Assembly (NCBI RefSeq): GCF_003032475.1
Contig: NZ_CP028369.1
Span: forward strand, 6,758,001-6,822,000
Direction: 5' to 3'
Source of the DNA: Streptomyces sp. P3
GTDB taxonomy: Bacteria; Actinomycetota; Actinomycetes; Streptomycetales; Streptomycetaceae
Length of the DNA stretch: 64,000 nucleotides
Positions 47,264 through 56,219 of this stretch are shown piece after piece (the stretch's first letter is position 1; the number at the start of each line of letters is the position of its first letter). The notes beneath the pieces were generated by a model that had not been told where the DNA came from, did not search any database, and worked only from the letters and a program-made list of their open reading frames with translations. The translations under genes and the position numbers were made by a program.

Positions 47264-48957
47264 GACAGGGCCTCCTCGGTGGCGCGCGCGGCCCAGGCGG
47301 CGAACCGCTCGCCGTCCTCGCGCTCGTCCTGGAATCGCTTGAGAACGCGTTCCACGTAATCCGGCAGCTCGTCCGAGGTGACCTTCAGACCACGGACCTT
47401 GCGGCCGAAACCGGCTTCGAGTCCGAGCGCGCCGCCGAGGTGCACCTGATAGCCCTCGACCTGCTCGCCCCGCTCGTCGAGGACCAGCTGGCCCTTGAGG
47501 CCGATGTCCGCGACCTGGATGCGGGCGCAGGCGTTCGGGCAGCCGTTGAGGTTGATGGTGAGGGGCTCGTCGAAGTCCGGCAGGCGGCGCTCCAGCTCGT
47601 CGATCAACTGGGAGCCGCGCTGCTTGGTCTCGACGATGGCCAGCTTGCAGAACTCGATGCCGGTGCAGGCCATGGTGCCGCGCCGGAACGTCGACGGCCG
47701 GGCCGTCAGGTCCAGCGCCTCCAGGCCCTCGACGAGCGACGCGACCTGCGCCTCCTCGACGTCGAGGACGATCATCTTCTGCTCGACGGTGGTCCGGACG
47801 CGGCCCGAGCCGTGTGCCTCCGCGAGCTCCGCGATCTTCGTCAGGGTCGTGCCGTCCACCCGGCCGACACGCGGTGCGAAACCGACGTAGAAACGGCCGT
47901 CCCGCTGCCGGTGCACGCCGACGTGGTCGCGCCAGCGGTCCACCGGCTGGTCCGGGGCCGGGCCGTCGACCAGCTTGCGCTGCAGGTACTCGTCCTCCAG
48001 CACCTGCCGGAACTTCTCCGCTCCCCAGTCGGCGACCAGGAACTTCAGACGGGCGCGGGTGCGCAGACGCCGGTAGCCGTAGTCACGGAAGATCGACAGC
48101 ACACCCTCGTAGACGTCCGGGACCTCGTCCTGCGGTACCCAGGCGCCCAGCCGCACGCCCAGCTTGGGGTTGGTGGACAGCCCGCCGCCGACCCACAGGT
48201 CGAAGCCCGGCCCGTACTCGGGGTGGCGGACGCCGACGAACGCGACGTCGTTGATCTCGTGGACCACGTCCAGCACGGGGGAGCCCGAGATGGCCGTCTT
48301 GAACTTCCGCGGCAGGTTCGAGTACGCCTTGTTCCCGAGGACGCGGCGCTTGATCTCCTCCAGCGCCGGGGTGCCGTCGATGATCTCGTCCTCGGCGATG
48401 CCGGCGACGGGGGAGCCGATCATCACACGAGGGGTGTCGCCGCACGCGGTGACCGTGGACAGGCCCACCGCCTCCAGGCGGTTCCAGATCTCGGGCACGT
48501 CCTCGATGCGGATCCAGTGGTACTGCACGTTCTGCCGGTCGGTGAGGTCGGCGGTGCCCCGCGCGAACTCCTGCGAGATCTCGCCGACGACCCTCAGCTG
48601 CTGTGTGGTGAGCGCACCGCCGTCGATGCGCACGCGCAGCATGAAGTACTTGTCGTCCAGCTCCTCCGGCTCCAGGATCGCGGTCTTGCCGCCGTCGATT
48701 CCGGGCTTGCGCTGGGTGTACAGACCCCACCAGCGCATCCTGCCGCGCAGATCGTTGGGGTCGATCGAGTCGAAGCCCCGCTTGGAGTAGATCGTCTCAA
48801 TGCGTGTCCGCACATTGAGACCGTCGTCATCCTTCTTGAACTGCTCGTTGCCGTTGAGCGGGGTGTGGTGCCCCGCGGCCCACTGGCCCTCGCCGCGGTG
48901 ACGGCTCACCTTGCGGCGGGGAGTCGCGGCTGCAGGCTTCTGCGGGGTGGCGGCCAT
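47260..48957 (-). CDS. cysI: Ferredoxin-dependent nitrite/sulfite reductase
   Basis: A 565-residue siroheme enzyme that reduces sulfite to sulfide by six electrons. It has the tandem ferrodoxin-like and siroheme domains. The cluster and siroheme cysteines are C-x5-C in TMACTGIEFCKLA (about residue 430) and C-x3-C in NLNGCPNACARI. In sequence it is closer to the NirA/SirA type (one polypeptide, ferredoxin donor) than to NADPH-dependent CysI. The place at the head of a sulfate operon makes sulfite the likely substrate. The ATG at 48957 follows GAAGGACG. The stop overlaps the next gene. Confidence 0.94.
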   Translation of the reverse strand: MAATPQKPAAATPRRKVSRHRGEGQWAAGHHTPLNGNEQFKKDDDGLNVRTRIETIYSKRGFDSIDPNDLRGRMRWWGLYTQRKPGIDGGKTAILEPEELDDKYFMLRVRIDGGALTTQQLRVVGEISQEFARGTADLTDRQNVQYHWIRIEDVPEIWNRLEAVGLSTVTACGDTPRVMIGSPVAGIAEDEIIDGTPALEEIKRRVLGNKAYSNLPRKFKTAISGSPVLDVVHEINDVAFVGVRHPEYGPGFDLWVGGGLSTNPKLGVRLGAWVPQDEVPDVYEGVLSIFRDYGYRRLRTRARLKFLVADWGAEKFRQVLEDEYLQRKLVDGPAPDQPVDRWRDHVGVHRQRDGRFYVGFAPRVGRVDGTTLTKIAELAEAHGSGRVRTTVEQKMIVLDVEEAQVASLVEGLEALDLTARPSTFRRGTMACTGIEFCKLAIVETKQRGSQLIDELERRLPDFDEPLTINLNGCPNACARIQVADIGLKGQLVLDERGEQVEGYQVHLGGALGLEAGFGRKVRGLKVTSDELPDYVERVLKRFQDEREDGERFAAWAARATEEALS

Positions 48958-49130
48958 GGTTGATACGTCCTTCGGGACAGCAGCGGAAGGTGTCGGCGCG
49001 CAGCGCCGTCCGGCGGTGGTCGGGTGACGGGGCGAGAGGCTCTGACCTGCGCGCACGGGCGCACAGGGACCATACGCGTCATTGCGCAGGGGGGAGGCTG
49101 TACTCGGATGTCGGGCGGAGCTGCGGCTCG

Positions 49131-49214
49131 TCAGCTCGCCGGACAGATGGCGCTGGACATGCGGCCGAGGTCGACGTGCCGCCGACTCACCAAGGCAATT
49201 CCAGTTCCGGACAT
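49131..49214 (-). CDS. Putative leader peptide of the sulfur assimilation operon
   Basis: A 27-residue peptide on the minus strand, ATG at 49214, stop at 49131. Its core, LVSRRHVDLGRMSSAICPA, matches from memory a conserved short peptide that precedes sulfur genes in actinobacteria. One Cys codon (TGT) lies four codons before the stop. It ends 173 bases before the cysI ATG. A ribosome that stalls at the Cys codon when cysteine is short could change downstream folding or read-through. The mechanism is inference; the peptide and position are seen. Confidence 0.8.
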   Translation of the reverse strand: MSGTGIALVSRRHVDLGRMSSAICPAS

Positions 49215-49236
49215 GGCGAAAGCGTGTCACGGCGAT

Positions 49237-49251
49237 CTGGACACAGTCCAG
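49237..49251 (-). promoter_or_regulatory. Short perfect dyad before the leader peptide
   Basis: CTGGAC-ACA-GTCCAG is perfectly symmetric and ends 22 bases before the leader ATG. It may be an operator near the transcription start or a 5' UTR hairpin. Confidence 0.45.
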
Positions 49252-49268
49252 CTTCGTCCGCGATGCGG

Positions 49269-49301
49269 ACACCCTTGTCCCGAAATGCGAGACAAGGGTG
49301 T
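49269..49301 (-). promoter_or_regulatory. Large inverted repeat upstream of the sulfur operon
   Basis: ACACCCTTGTC (49269-49279) and GACAAGGGTGT (49291-49301) are exact 11-base inverted copies 11 bases apart; the two arms are centred 22 bases apart, two helical turns. It lies 55-87 bases upstream of the leader peptide start, the right place for an operator of a sulfur regulator. The region is less GC-rich than average. I do not recognise the motif. Confidence 0.6.
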
Positions 49302-49378
49302 CGTCTGTCACATGACGTGCGAGATCTCTTGTGCGCGCAGGTCACCGTGAGGAGGAAACAGCCGGGGGAAACAGCGGT

Positions 49379-49951
49379 TCAGACGGGGAACGCTCCCGGC
49401 CAGGGACCCGGCGCCGACACCTCGGGCTGTTCCTCGACCCTCGTGTCGAACAGCGTGAAACCGCGTCGCCGATAGTTCTCCATCGCGTGCTCGCCGTCCA
49501 GGCTGCAGGTGTGCAGCCACACCCGCTTGGTCTGCGGCAGCCCCGGCCAGCGGTCGGTCAGATCCCACGCCCGGGCGGCGCCGTACGACAGCAGGTGCCC
49601 GCCGATCCGCCGCCCGCGGAAAGCCGGCAGCAAACCGAAGTACACGATTTCGACGACCCCGTCGTCCTGCGGCTCCAGCTCCACGTACCCGGCCGGCGTG
49701 CCCCGCTCGTAGGCGACCCAGGTCTCCACCCCGGGACGCTCCAGATGCTCGCGCCACTGCGCGTACGTCCAGCGCAGCCGGTCGATCCAGCGAATGTCCC
49801 CGCCGACGGACGCGTACAGGAAACGGCTGAACTCGGGGGAGGGGACCTCGGAGCGGACGATCCGGACGCCGCCCTCGGGCGCGGCGGCCGGGAGGAGGTC
49901 GCCGGGACCGGTCTGCTCCAGCGACCAGGTGGTCACGGGGATGTTCGTCAT
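49379..49951 (-). CDS. GNAT family N-acetyltransferase
   Basis: A 190-residue acetyltransferase. GYVELEPQDDGVVEIVYFGLLPAFRGRRIGGHLLSYGAARAW (motif A with the RGRRIGG acetyl-CoA loop, about residue 112-119) is followed by TCSLDGEHAMENYRRRGF. It probably acetylates a small amine; the substrate is unknown. It follows the secreted-protein gene by 16 bases, in one transcription unit. Confidence 0.88.
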   Translation of the reverse strand: MTNIPVTTWSLEQTGPGDLLPAAAPEGGVRIVRSEVPSPEFSRFLYASVGGDIRWIDRLRWTYAQWREHLERPGVETWVAYERGTPAGYVELEPQDDGVVEIVYFGLLPAFRGRRIGGHLLSYGAARAWDLTDRWPGLPQTKRVWLHTCSLDGEHAMENYRRRGFTLFDTRVEEQPEVSAPGPWPGAFPV

Positions 49952-49967
49952 GCCCGTCAGGGAATCA

Positions 49968-51284
49968 TCACTGCGACATTCTGTCGATCGAGGCCAAGGG
50001 CAGCGCGAACAGCGCCCGGCCCGACTGTGCCCAGACCTCGCCGGTCGCAGCCCAGTACGAGAGGGACTCCGTCTGCGTGCTCCAGCAGTCGTGCCGGTCC
50101 GCCGCGCCGCACACCGCGGCGCCCGGGCCGCCGTCCGCGCCGCGTTCGCCGTCCGGGCTCTGCCGCCACAGTGTTCCGTGCTCGTCGTGCGGGCCCGCGC
50201 CGCGGGTCACGTACCACCGCGCGTCCCAGGACAGCACGCCGTGCACCCCCGTGACCTTCGTCGTGTAGGCCTCGGACGCCGTCACCCGCCCGTTCGGACC
50301 GGCGGCGAGCAGACCCGCGTGGCCGGACGCGGTGCTGAACGGATAGCGCCACAGCCGGGCGCCGCGGTCGCCGTCGTCGAGCGTCCACTCCCCGGCGACC
50401 AGACTGTCCGGCGCGGTGCTGCGGTCGAGGGAGACGGTCGAGGGACGCGGCGCGCCCGAGCCGCCGCTCAGCTCGTAGGAGCCGACGGCCGGAAGCACGA
50501 AACCGTACCCGTGCGCCGACCAGCCGCCCGGCACCCGGCCCACCGCGTCGGCGGCGACCGTGGTGCGCTGGACGCGGTTCATGTCGTACACGTACAGCGC
50601 GGACCGGTCCCCGTCGTCCGCGGTGACCAGCAGTTTGTCCTGGTACCAGACCATGCCGGAGACGTGCGAGACCAGTCCGCGGTAGTCCCGGCCGCCGTCC
50701 ACGGGGACGGCGAGCAGAGCCCAGGTGTAGGAGAGGTGGCCGAGATCGGCGGCGTCGACGAAGCCGACCCGGGCCAGGCCCCGGTCCGCCGCAGCGCCGC
50801 CGCTGCGCGACCAGCCGGAGAGGATCACCCGGTTCGAGCCCCACACGCCGTCGTCGTCCGCGTCCCCCGACGTGGTGACCGCGCCCGGCCGCCAGCCCGC
50901 CGTGTCGTCGGTGTTCCAGCAGTACGCGCGCGTCGCCGTGGGGGAGACGGGCAGGGCACGGCGCTCGGCGGGCGAGCAGTCGACGGCGTCCCGCAGGGTG
51001 CGGTCGGCGCCGTCCAGCACCGCGCCGACACCGACCGGGCGGCCCATCCCTGCCGCGAGCCGGTCCAGGGAGGCCTGGGGCACCATGTTCTCCGTCAGCC
51101 GCAGCCCGGCGACCTCGGACGCGGAGGTGAGCGGCTTCAGGTCCCCCGGGCCGTCGTGGGTGACCGTCGCCTGGGAAGCGCTGATCACGGTGGCGGTGGC
51201 GGTGAGGGCGAGAGCGGTTCCGGACAGAAACGCCCGCAGTGCCCTGCCGCGCCTGCGCCGGCGGTGTCGGCCGCGCTGTCTCAT
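49968..51284 (-). CDS. Secreted protein of unknown function, possibly beta-propeller
   Basis: A 438-residue protein with an Arg-rich start, a signal peptide (LRAFLSGTALALTATATVI, cleavage near residue 37) and a long beta-rich mature part. Segments such as GLVSHVSGMVWYQDKLLVTADD and GVHGVLSWDARWYVTRGAG repeat a pattern seen in propeller blades. Four cysteines at about 103, 121, 395 and 403 may pair. No catalytic motif is recognised. GNAT gene downstream. Confidence 0.75.
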   Translation of the reverse strand: MRQRGRHRRRRRGRALRAFLSGTALALTATATVISASQATVTHDGPGDLKPLTSASEVAGLRLTENMVPQASLDRLAAGMGRPVGVGAVLDGADRTLRDAVDCSPAERRALPVSPTATRAYCWNTDDTAGWRPGAVTTSGDADDDGVWGSNRVILSGWSRSGGAAADRGLARVGFVDAADLGHLSYTWALLAVPVDGGRDYRGLVSHVSGMVWYQDKLLVTADDGDRSALYVYDMNRVQRTTVAADAVGRVPGGWSAHGYGFVLPAVGSYELSGGSGAPRPSTVSLDRSTAPDSLVAGEWTLDDGDRGARLWRYPFSTASGHAGLLAAGPNGRVTASEAYTTKVTGVHGVLSWDARWYVTRGAGPHDEHGTLWRQSPDGERGADGGPGAAVCGAADRHDCWSTQTESLSYWAATGEVWAQSGRALFALPLASIDRMSQ

Positions 51285-51450
51285 TCGCCCTCCCGAGGCG
51301 GGCCAACTGCGCCTGATGATCCATACGTTGACAGAGGAGCAGGTGGGGTGACCCGTAAAGCGATGCTACGGCAGTCAGCCGCCCCGGAGGACGAAGTCCG
51401 CGCAAATATGCGGAAGACGTTGTCGGAAGAACGCGGATGAATCACCATTG

Positions 51451-52737
51451 CTACGGTGACGGCGTTCTGTTTCTGACCACCGTCGGCGCGGTCGAGTGGG
51501 GCAACAGCCCCGCAGGATCGGCGGGCAGAAGCACGTCGACCTCGGCGTCCTCGCAGAAACGATACGGCCGGTGTTCCAGAAATCCCCCCAGATAACGCCG
51601 CACCCGGGACATCTCCGCCCGCACCGTCACCGTACGGTCCGAGTCGCCGAACATGTCCTGCGCGAGCTCCGCCGCACTGCGCCCGCCGCGCTGCGTCGCC
51701 AGCAGATACAGCAATTCCGCGTGCCGGGGACTGAGTTCGTGGGACCACGAGCCCGCGTCCCCCGACACCGTCACCGACCAGCGCCGGGCTCTGGTCAGGT
51801 CCAGCACGATCCGGCTCGCACCGCTCGGCGGCCGCCCGGCCGCCTCGTCCACCGACCGCACCAGCCAACCCCCGGCCAACGGCTCGAGAGTGCACAGCCC
51901 CAGCGCCGGCAGCCATCGACGCCCCGGGGAAGGCGACTTGGGGAGCGCGATCCGGCTCGTGTACGGCATCCCGGTCACCGCGGCCGTCCATCCCTCGCCG
52001 TCGACCGCCGCGGCCCGGCCGCCGATCCGGGCCAGCGCCGGCGCCGCCACCGCGCGCAGCCGCTCCAGCGAACCGAGATGCTGCTCCCGCAGCCTGGACT
52101 CGGCGAGCTTCGCCACCGAGTCGACCCACGCGAGGGTGGCCGGGTGCATCGTCTCCAGCGGCCCACTGACGTCGACGACACCCAGCAGTCGGCCGTTGCG
52201 CGGATCGGTGATCGGCGCACCCGCGCAGGTCCAGGCGGCGTGCGAGCGCACGAAATGCTCGGCGGCGAACACCTGCACGGGCCGGCGCACCACCGCCGGC
52301 GTGCCCACCCCGTTGGTGCCCACCACCGCCTCGCCCCAGTCCGCGCCCAGTTCGAAGCCGAGCCCGTCGGCCTTGCGCAGCACCGGGCCGCAGCCCTCGC
52401 GCCACAGCACCCGGCCCTCCCCGTCGGCGACCACCATGATGTGGTGAGCGACGTCCGCGACCGACAGCAACCCCTCCCGCAGCACCGGCAACACCTCACG
52501 CAGCGGCGATTCCTCGCGCCGCCGCCGCACCTCGTCGGCGCTGAGCAGCCCCGCCCGGACATCACGCTCCGGATCGACGCCACTGCGCAGCAGACGCTCC
52601 CAGGACTGCTCGATCACCGGACGCGGGGCGACACGCACCCGCTGGCCGGCCAGCCGGGCGTCACGGACCTCGTTGAGCACCCGCGCCGCGCGCGCGGCGT
52701 CGACGGCCGCGAGCTGCGGCACGTTCATCGGCGGCAT
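51451..52737 (-). CDS. GAF-domain transcriptional regulator with C-terminal winged helix
   Basis: A 428-residue regulator. An N-terminal helical part (RPVIEQSWERLLRSGVDPERD, about 40-60) is followed by a GAF sensor domain (about 90-215, GLGFELGADWGEAVVGTNGVG and THxx-like HFVRSHAAWTCAGAPITDP), as in AcoR-type activators, and a C-terminal OmpR-type winged helix (LSPRHAELLYLLATQRGG to RRYLGGFL). There is no sigma-54 AAA domain. The ATG at 52737 is used; a GTG at 52743 is closer to the GGGAGG. A perfect palindrome lies just upstream, so it probably controls itself. Confidence 0.85.
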   Translation of the reverse strand: MPPMNVPQLAAVDAARAARVLNEVRDARLAGQRVRVAPRPVIEQSWERLLRSGVDPERDVRAGLLSADEVRRRREESPLREVLPVLREGLLSVADVAHHIMVVADGEGRVLWREGCGPVLRKADGLGFELGADWGEAVVGTNGVGTPAVVRRPVQVFAAEHFVRSHAAWTCAGAPITDPRNGRLLGVVDVSGPLETMHPATLAWVDSVAKLAESRLREQHLGSLERLRAVAAPALARIGGRAAAVDGEGWTAAVTGMPYTSRIALPKSPSPGRRWLPALGLCTLEPLAGGWLVRSVDEAAGRPPSGASRIVLDLTRARRWSVTVSGDAGSWSHELSPRHAELLYLLATQRGGRSAAELAQDMFGDSDRTVTVRAEMSRVRRYLGGFLEHRPYRFCEDAEVDVLLPADPAGLLPHSTAPTVVRNRTPSP

Positions 52738-52768
52738 CGCCACTGGGCCTCCCGGGTTGGACACAGGC

Positions 52769-52784
52769 TGACAACCGGTTGTCA
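52769..52784. promoter_or_regulatory. Perfect 16-bp palindrome upstream of the GAF regulator
   Basis: TGACAACCGGTTGTCA is fully symmetric, 32 bases upstream of the ATG at 52737. Further CAACC/GGTTG half-sites occur to 52925, including two TGCAACC copies 11 bases apart. This suggests several binding sites for the GAF regulator in the 313-base gap 52738-53050. Confidence 0.6.
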
Positions 52785-52978
52785 AGCGCCTGTGCCGACT
52801 GTTTCCGGTCTTACTGGAACCCTCCCATCTTGCCGTCCACCCGTGACGGAGGGGCATACTCCGGTCACAACCATCGACAAGTTGCAACCCCCTGCAACCC
52901 TGGTGCACGTCCACAGGTTGTTTGAAACTTGAGCCACGCCGTCCCGAGCGGCGATTCTGGCCTCGCAGGGCCATTGCG

Positions 52979-53016
52979 GCGGGGGTGGTGCCGTGTCGGC
53001 GCAGCACCACCCCCGC
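52979..53016 (-). terminator. Terminator after the AidB-like gene
   Basis: GCGGGGGTGGTGC (52979-52991) and its exact reverse complement (53004-53016) enclose 12 bases, 34 bases past the stop of the acyl-CoA dehydrogenase gene. Confidence 0.8.
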
Positions 53017-53050
53017 TTCCTGTTCCCGTGGTTTTCCCAAGGCCGGGGCG

Positions 53051-54700
53051 TCACTCCCGGGGAGCGGCCCGCTCGACGAGCGCCGCCAGGTCCAGGCTGT
53101 GCGGCAACGTCCCGAAAGCCGCACCCCCGTCCCCGCCCAGCCGCGAGGCGCAGAACGCGTCTGCCACCCCGGGCGGCGCGAACCGCACCAGCAGCGATCC
53201 CTGGAGCACCAGGGCGAACCGCTCCGTCAACCGCCGGGCTCGCCCCTCGACCCCGTCCAGATCGGCGAGGTCCGTCAGCAGATCCTTGATCGCGCCGTCC
53301 AGCCGGTGGTCGGCCCCCCGCGCCAGGCCCACCTCGTGGAGGTAGGCGTTCAACGCCTGCGGTTCGCGCCGCAGCGCCCGCAGCACATCCAGCGCCTGGA
53401 CGTTGCCCGCGCCCTCCCAGATCGAGTTCAGCGGCGACTCCCGCACCAGCCGGGGCATCCCCGACTCCTCCGCGTAACCGTTTCCGCCGAGGCATTCCGA
53501 CGCCTCCACCGCCACCGGAGCGCAGCGCTTGGTCACCCAGTACTTGGCCGCCGGAACAGCGATCCGAAGAAACGCCCGCTCCTGCTCGCCCCCGTCGTCG
53601 CAGGCCGCCGCGAGCCGCAGCGCGAGCGTGGTCGCGGCCTCCGACTCCAGCGCCAGATCCGCCAGCACATTGCGCATCAGCGGCTTGTCCACGAGCTTGC
53701 CGCCGAACGCCGCGCGATGGGAACAGTGGTGGATCGCCTGCGCCACCGCCTGCCGCATCAGCCCCGCCGACCCCAGCACACAGTCCAGCCGGGTCGCCGC
53801 CACCATGTCGATGATGGTCCGCACCCCGCGCCCCTCCTCGCCGACCCGGCGCGCCCACGTCCCGTCGAACTCGACCTCGGCGGAGGCGTTGGACCGGTTG
53901 CCCAGCTTGTCCTTCAACCGCTGGAGACGGAAAACGTTCCGGGAACCGTCCTCGAGAACGCGCGGAACGAGGAAACACGTCAGCCCGCCGTCGCCCCCGC
54001 CGGGGGCCGTCCGCGCCAGCACCAGGAAACCGTCCGACATCGGTGCGGAACAGAACCACTTGTGCCCGGTCAGCTCGTAGGCCCCGTCCTCGGCGAGCGG
54101 AGCGGCGACCGTCGTGATCGCCCGGACGTCGCTGCCGCCCTGTTTCTCCGTCATCCCCATGCCGAACAACACACCGGCCTTCAACCGGGCCGGCCGCAGC
54201 CCGCGGTCGTAGACCGTGGACGTCAGCCGGGGCTCCCACTCGGCGGCCAGCACCGGGTCGGTGCGCAGCGCGGGCACGGCCGCATGGGTCATCGACAGCG
54301 GACAACAGTTGCCCGCATCGACCTGCGTCCACACCAGGAACCCCGCCGCCCGCCGCACATGCCCGCCCGGCCGCCCCCACGCCCCGGTCAGCCCGGCGCC
54401 CACCCCCTTGCCGAGCAGCCGATGCCACGCCGGATGGAAGTCGACCTCGTCGATCCGGTGCCCGTGACGGTCATACGCACGAAGTTTCGGAGGATGGGCG
54501 TCGGCCTGCGCCGCCCACTCCTGCAGTTGCGCGGACCCCGCCGCCCGCCCGAGCGCCGACAATTCGCCGCGCACCTCGTCGAGCAGCCCCGGATCCAGGT
54601 GCCGTTCGACGGCCGTCACCAGCGCCTGGTCTGCGCCGTAGACGTCGTATCCGGTCAGGGGCGGGGGCTGGTTGGTCACCGTGTGCGTGCTGCCTGCCAT
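53051..54700 (-). CDS. AidB-like acyl-CoA dehydrogenase family flavoprotein
   Basis: A 549-residue FAD enzyme. The N-terminal DNA/FAD-type domain (YDVYGADQALVTAVERHL) is followed by the substrate/flavin loop GMGMTEKQGGSDVRA (about 177), KWFCSAP, DKLGNRSNASAEVEF, and the C-terminal helical domain with ECLGGNGYAEESGMPRLVRESPLNSIWEGAGNV, very characteristic of AidB. AidB protects DNA from alkylation in E. coli; others oxidise acyl-CoAs. The longer size fits AidB. ATG 54700. Confidence 0.88.
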   Translation of the reverse strand: MAGSTHTVTNQPPPLTGYDVYGADQALVTAVERHLDPGLLDEVRGELSALGRAAGSAQLQEWAAQADAHPPKLRAYDRHGHRIDEVDFHPAWHRLLGKGVGAGLTGAWGRPGGHVRRAAGFLVWTQVDAGNCCPLSMTHAAVPALRTDPVLAAEWEPRLTSTVYDRGLRPARLKAGVLFGMGMTEKQGGSDVRAITTVAAPLAEDGAYELTGHKWFCSAPMSDGFLVLARTAPGGGDGGLTCFLVPRVLEDGSRNVFRLQRLKDKLGNRSNASAEVEFDGTWARRVGEEGRGVRTIIDMVAATRLDCVLGSAGLMRQAVAQAIHHCSHRAAFGGKLVDKPLMRNVLADLALESEAATTLALRLAAACDDGGEQERAFLRIAVPAAKYWVTKRCAPVAVEASECLGGNGYAEESGMPRLVRESPLNSIWEGAGNVQALDVLRALRREPQALNAYLHEVGLARGADHRLDGAIKDLLTDLADLDGVEGRARRLTERFALVLQGSLLVRFAPPGVADAFCASRLGGDGGAAFGTLPHSLDLAALVERAAPRE

Positions 54701-54823
54701 GGCCCGAACCTACCCCCGGGTACCGCGGTCATGACCGTCAGCGGCCCGCGCGCCGCTCCCCGACCCGGTGAAGAGGCCTTGCCGGGGGTGAGTGCAGCCC
54801 CGAACGGCGGATACCTTTAGGGC

Positions 54824-56203
54824 GTGCAGCCAGCAAGTCAGTCACCCGAGCAACCCGGGAGCCCCGAGGGGCGTCTCCACCGGGCGCGTGCCCTTTACCG
54901 GAACGTCTCCAAGCGGCGGACCGCCTGGCTGCTGTTGAAGGACACCGTCAACTCCTGCATCGAGTACCGCATTCTCGGTCTCGCCGCAGAAGCCGCTTTC
55001 TTCACGTTGCTCTCGGTCCCTCCGCTGCTCCTGAGCCTCATCGGTCTGCTCGGCTACGTCGACGACTGGACCGGCACCGACACCATCACCAGCCTAGAGG
55101 CCAACCTCCTCGACGCCTCCCGCACGGTCCTGTCCGACAAGGGCGTCCGGCAGATCGCGCAGCCGATCCTCGACGACGTCATGACGGGCGGCCGTCCCGA
55201 CGTCATCTCCATAGGGTTCCTGTTCGCGCTGTGGTCCGGCTCGCGCGCGGTGAACGTCTTCATCGACACCATCACCGTCATGTACGGCCTCGACGGCGTC
55301 CGCGGCATCGTCAAGACCCGGCTGGTCGCCTTCCTGCTGTTCGTCGGAGCCCTGCTGATCGGCTCGGTCGCGCTGCCTTTGATGGTCGCCGGACCGGACG
55401 CGGTCGTCCGCATCGTCCCCTGGTCGACTACCGTCGTACAGGTCCTGTACTGGCCGGTGGTGATCGTCCTGTCCATCGCGTTCCTGACCACGCTCTACCA
55501 CGTCTCCGTGCCCGTCCGGTCGCCGTGGATCGAGGACGTCCCCGGCGCCCTCGTCGCCCTCGCCATGTGGGTGCTCGGCAGTTTCCTCCTGCGTATCTAC
55601 CTGACGAGCACCATCGAGGGCGCCACCATCTACGGCTCTCTCGCCGCCGCCGTCGCCGTCCTGCTGTGGATCGGGGTGTCCGCGTTCGCGGTACTGGTGG
55701 GCGCCGCCGTCAACGCCGCCATCGACCGGGTCTGGCCGGCCGCCGCGACCGCCGCCGCCCGCGCGGCCAACGAACGACTGCGCCAGGAGGAGGCCGCGGA
55801 ATACGTCGCCCGCATGGCCGCGGCCCGTTCCTACGAGGACGACGACCCGGACGATCCCGACATGCCCTCCGAGTTCCCCGAGCGGTGGTCCCGCTTCCTG
55901 CCCCCGGAGGACGTGACGGGACGGTTCCGCGCCCATGCGAAGAGCACCGCGAAGGGAAACGGGGTGAACGGGGTGAACGGCGCGAGCAGGGGAAACGACG
56001 GCAACGAGGGTGACTGCGCGAGCGGCGGAAACAGCGTGAACACCGGAAACAGCGTGAGCCACGGAAGCAGCGGGAACCCGGCAGACAGCGTGAGCGGCCG
56101 AAACAGCACGGACCCGGGAGACAGCGGGTTCGACGGTAACGGCGGAATCAGCGGAGCCAGGGGAACCGGCGGAAACGGTGAGGAACAGCCTCCCCGACGG
56201 TGA
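54824..56203 (+). CDS. YihY/BrkB family membrane protein with repetitive C-terminal tail
   Basis: A 459-residue protein. Residues about 30-310 have the YihY/UPF0761 fold with six membrane helices (LAAEAAFFTLLSVPPLLLSL, GFLFALWSGSRAVNVFIDT and others). Residues 375-459 form a Gly/Asn/Ser-rich cytoplasmic tail of hexapeptide units such as GNSVNT and GNSVSH, absent from most homologues. The family has been called ribonuclease BN in error; its function is not settled. The start is the GTG at 54824. Confidence 0.85.
   Translation: MQPASQSPEQPGSPEGRLHRARALYRNVSKRRTAWLLLKDTVNSCIEYRILGLAAEAAFFTLLSVPPLLLSLIGLLGYVDDWTGTDTITSLEANLLDASRTVLSDKGVRQIAQPILDDVMTGGRPDVISIGFLFALWSGSRAVNVFIDTITVMYGLDGVRGIVKTRLVAFLLFVGALLIGSVALPLMVAGPDAVVRIVPWSTTVVQVLYWPVVIVLSIAFLTTLYHVSVPVRSPWIEDVPGALVALAMWVLGSFLLRIYLTSTIEGATIYGSLAAAVAVLLWIGVSAFAVLVGAAVNAAIDRVWPAAATAAARAANERLRQEEAAEYVARMAAARSYEDDDPDDPDMPSEFPERWSRFLPPEDVTGRFRAHAKSTAKGNGVNGVNGASRGNDGNEGDCASGGNSVNTGNSVSHGSSGNPADSVSGRNSTDPGDSGFDGNGGISGARGTGGNGEEQPPRR
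56027..56170 (+). repeat. 18-bp period tandem repeat in the YihY tail
   Basis: Eight degenerate 18-base units, GGAAACAGCGTGAACACC-like, follow one another from 56027 (residue 402). They stay in frame and give six-residue repeats. The copies diverge towards the end. Confidence 0.7.
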
Positions 56204-56219
56204 CCTCAGGAGAAAGGCG

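Noticed and set aside
54824..56203. Ribonuclease BN annotation for the YihY protein
   Set aside because: The protein is a polytopic membrane protein without nuclease residues; the old name came from a misassigned gene.
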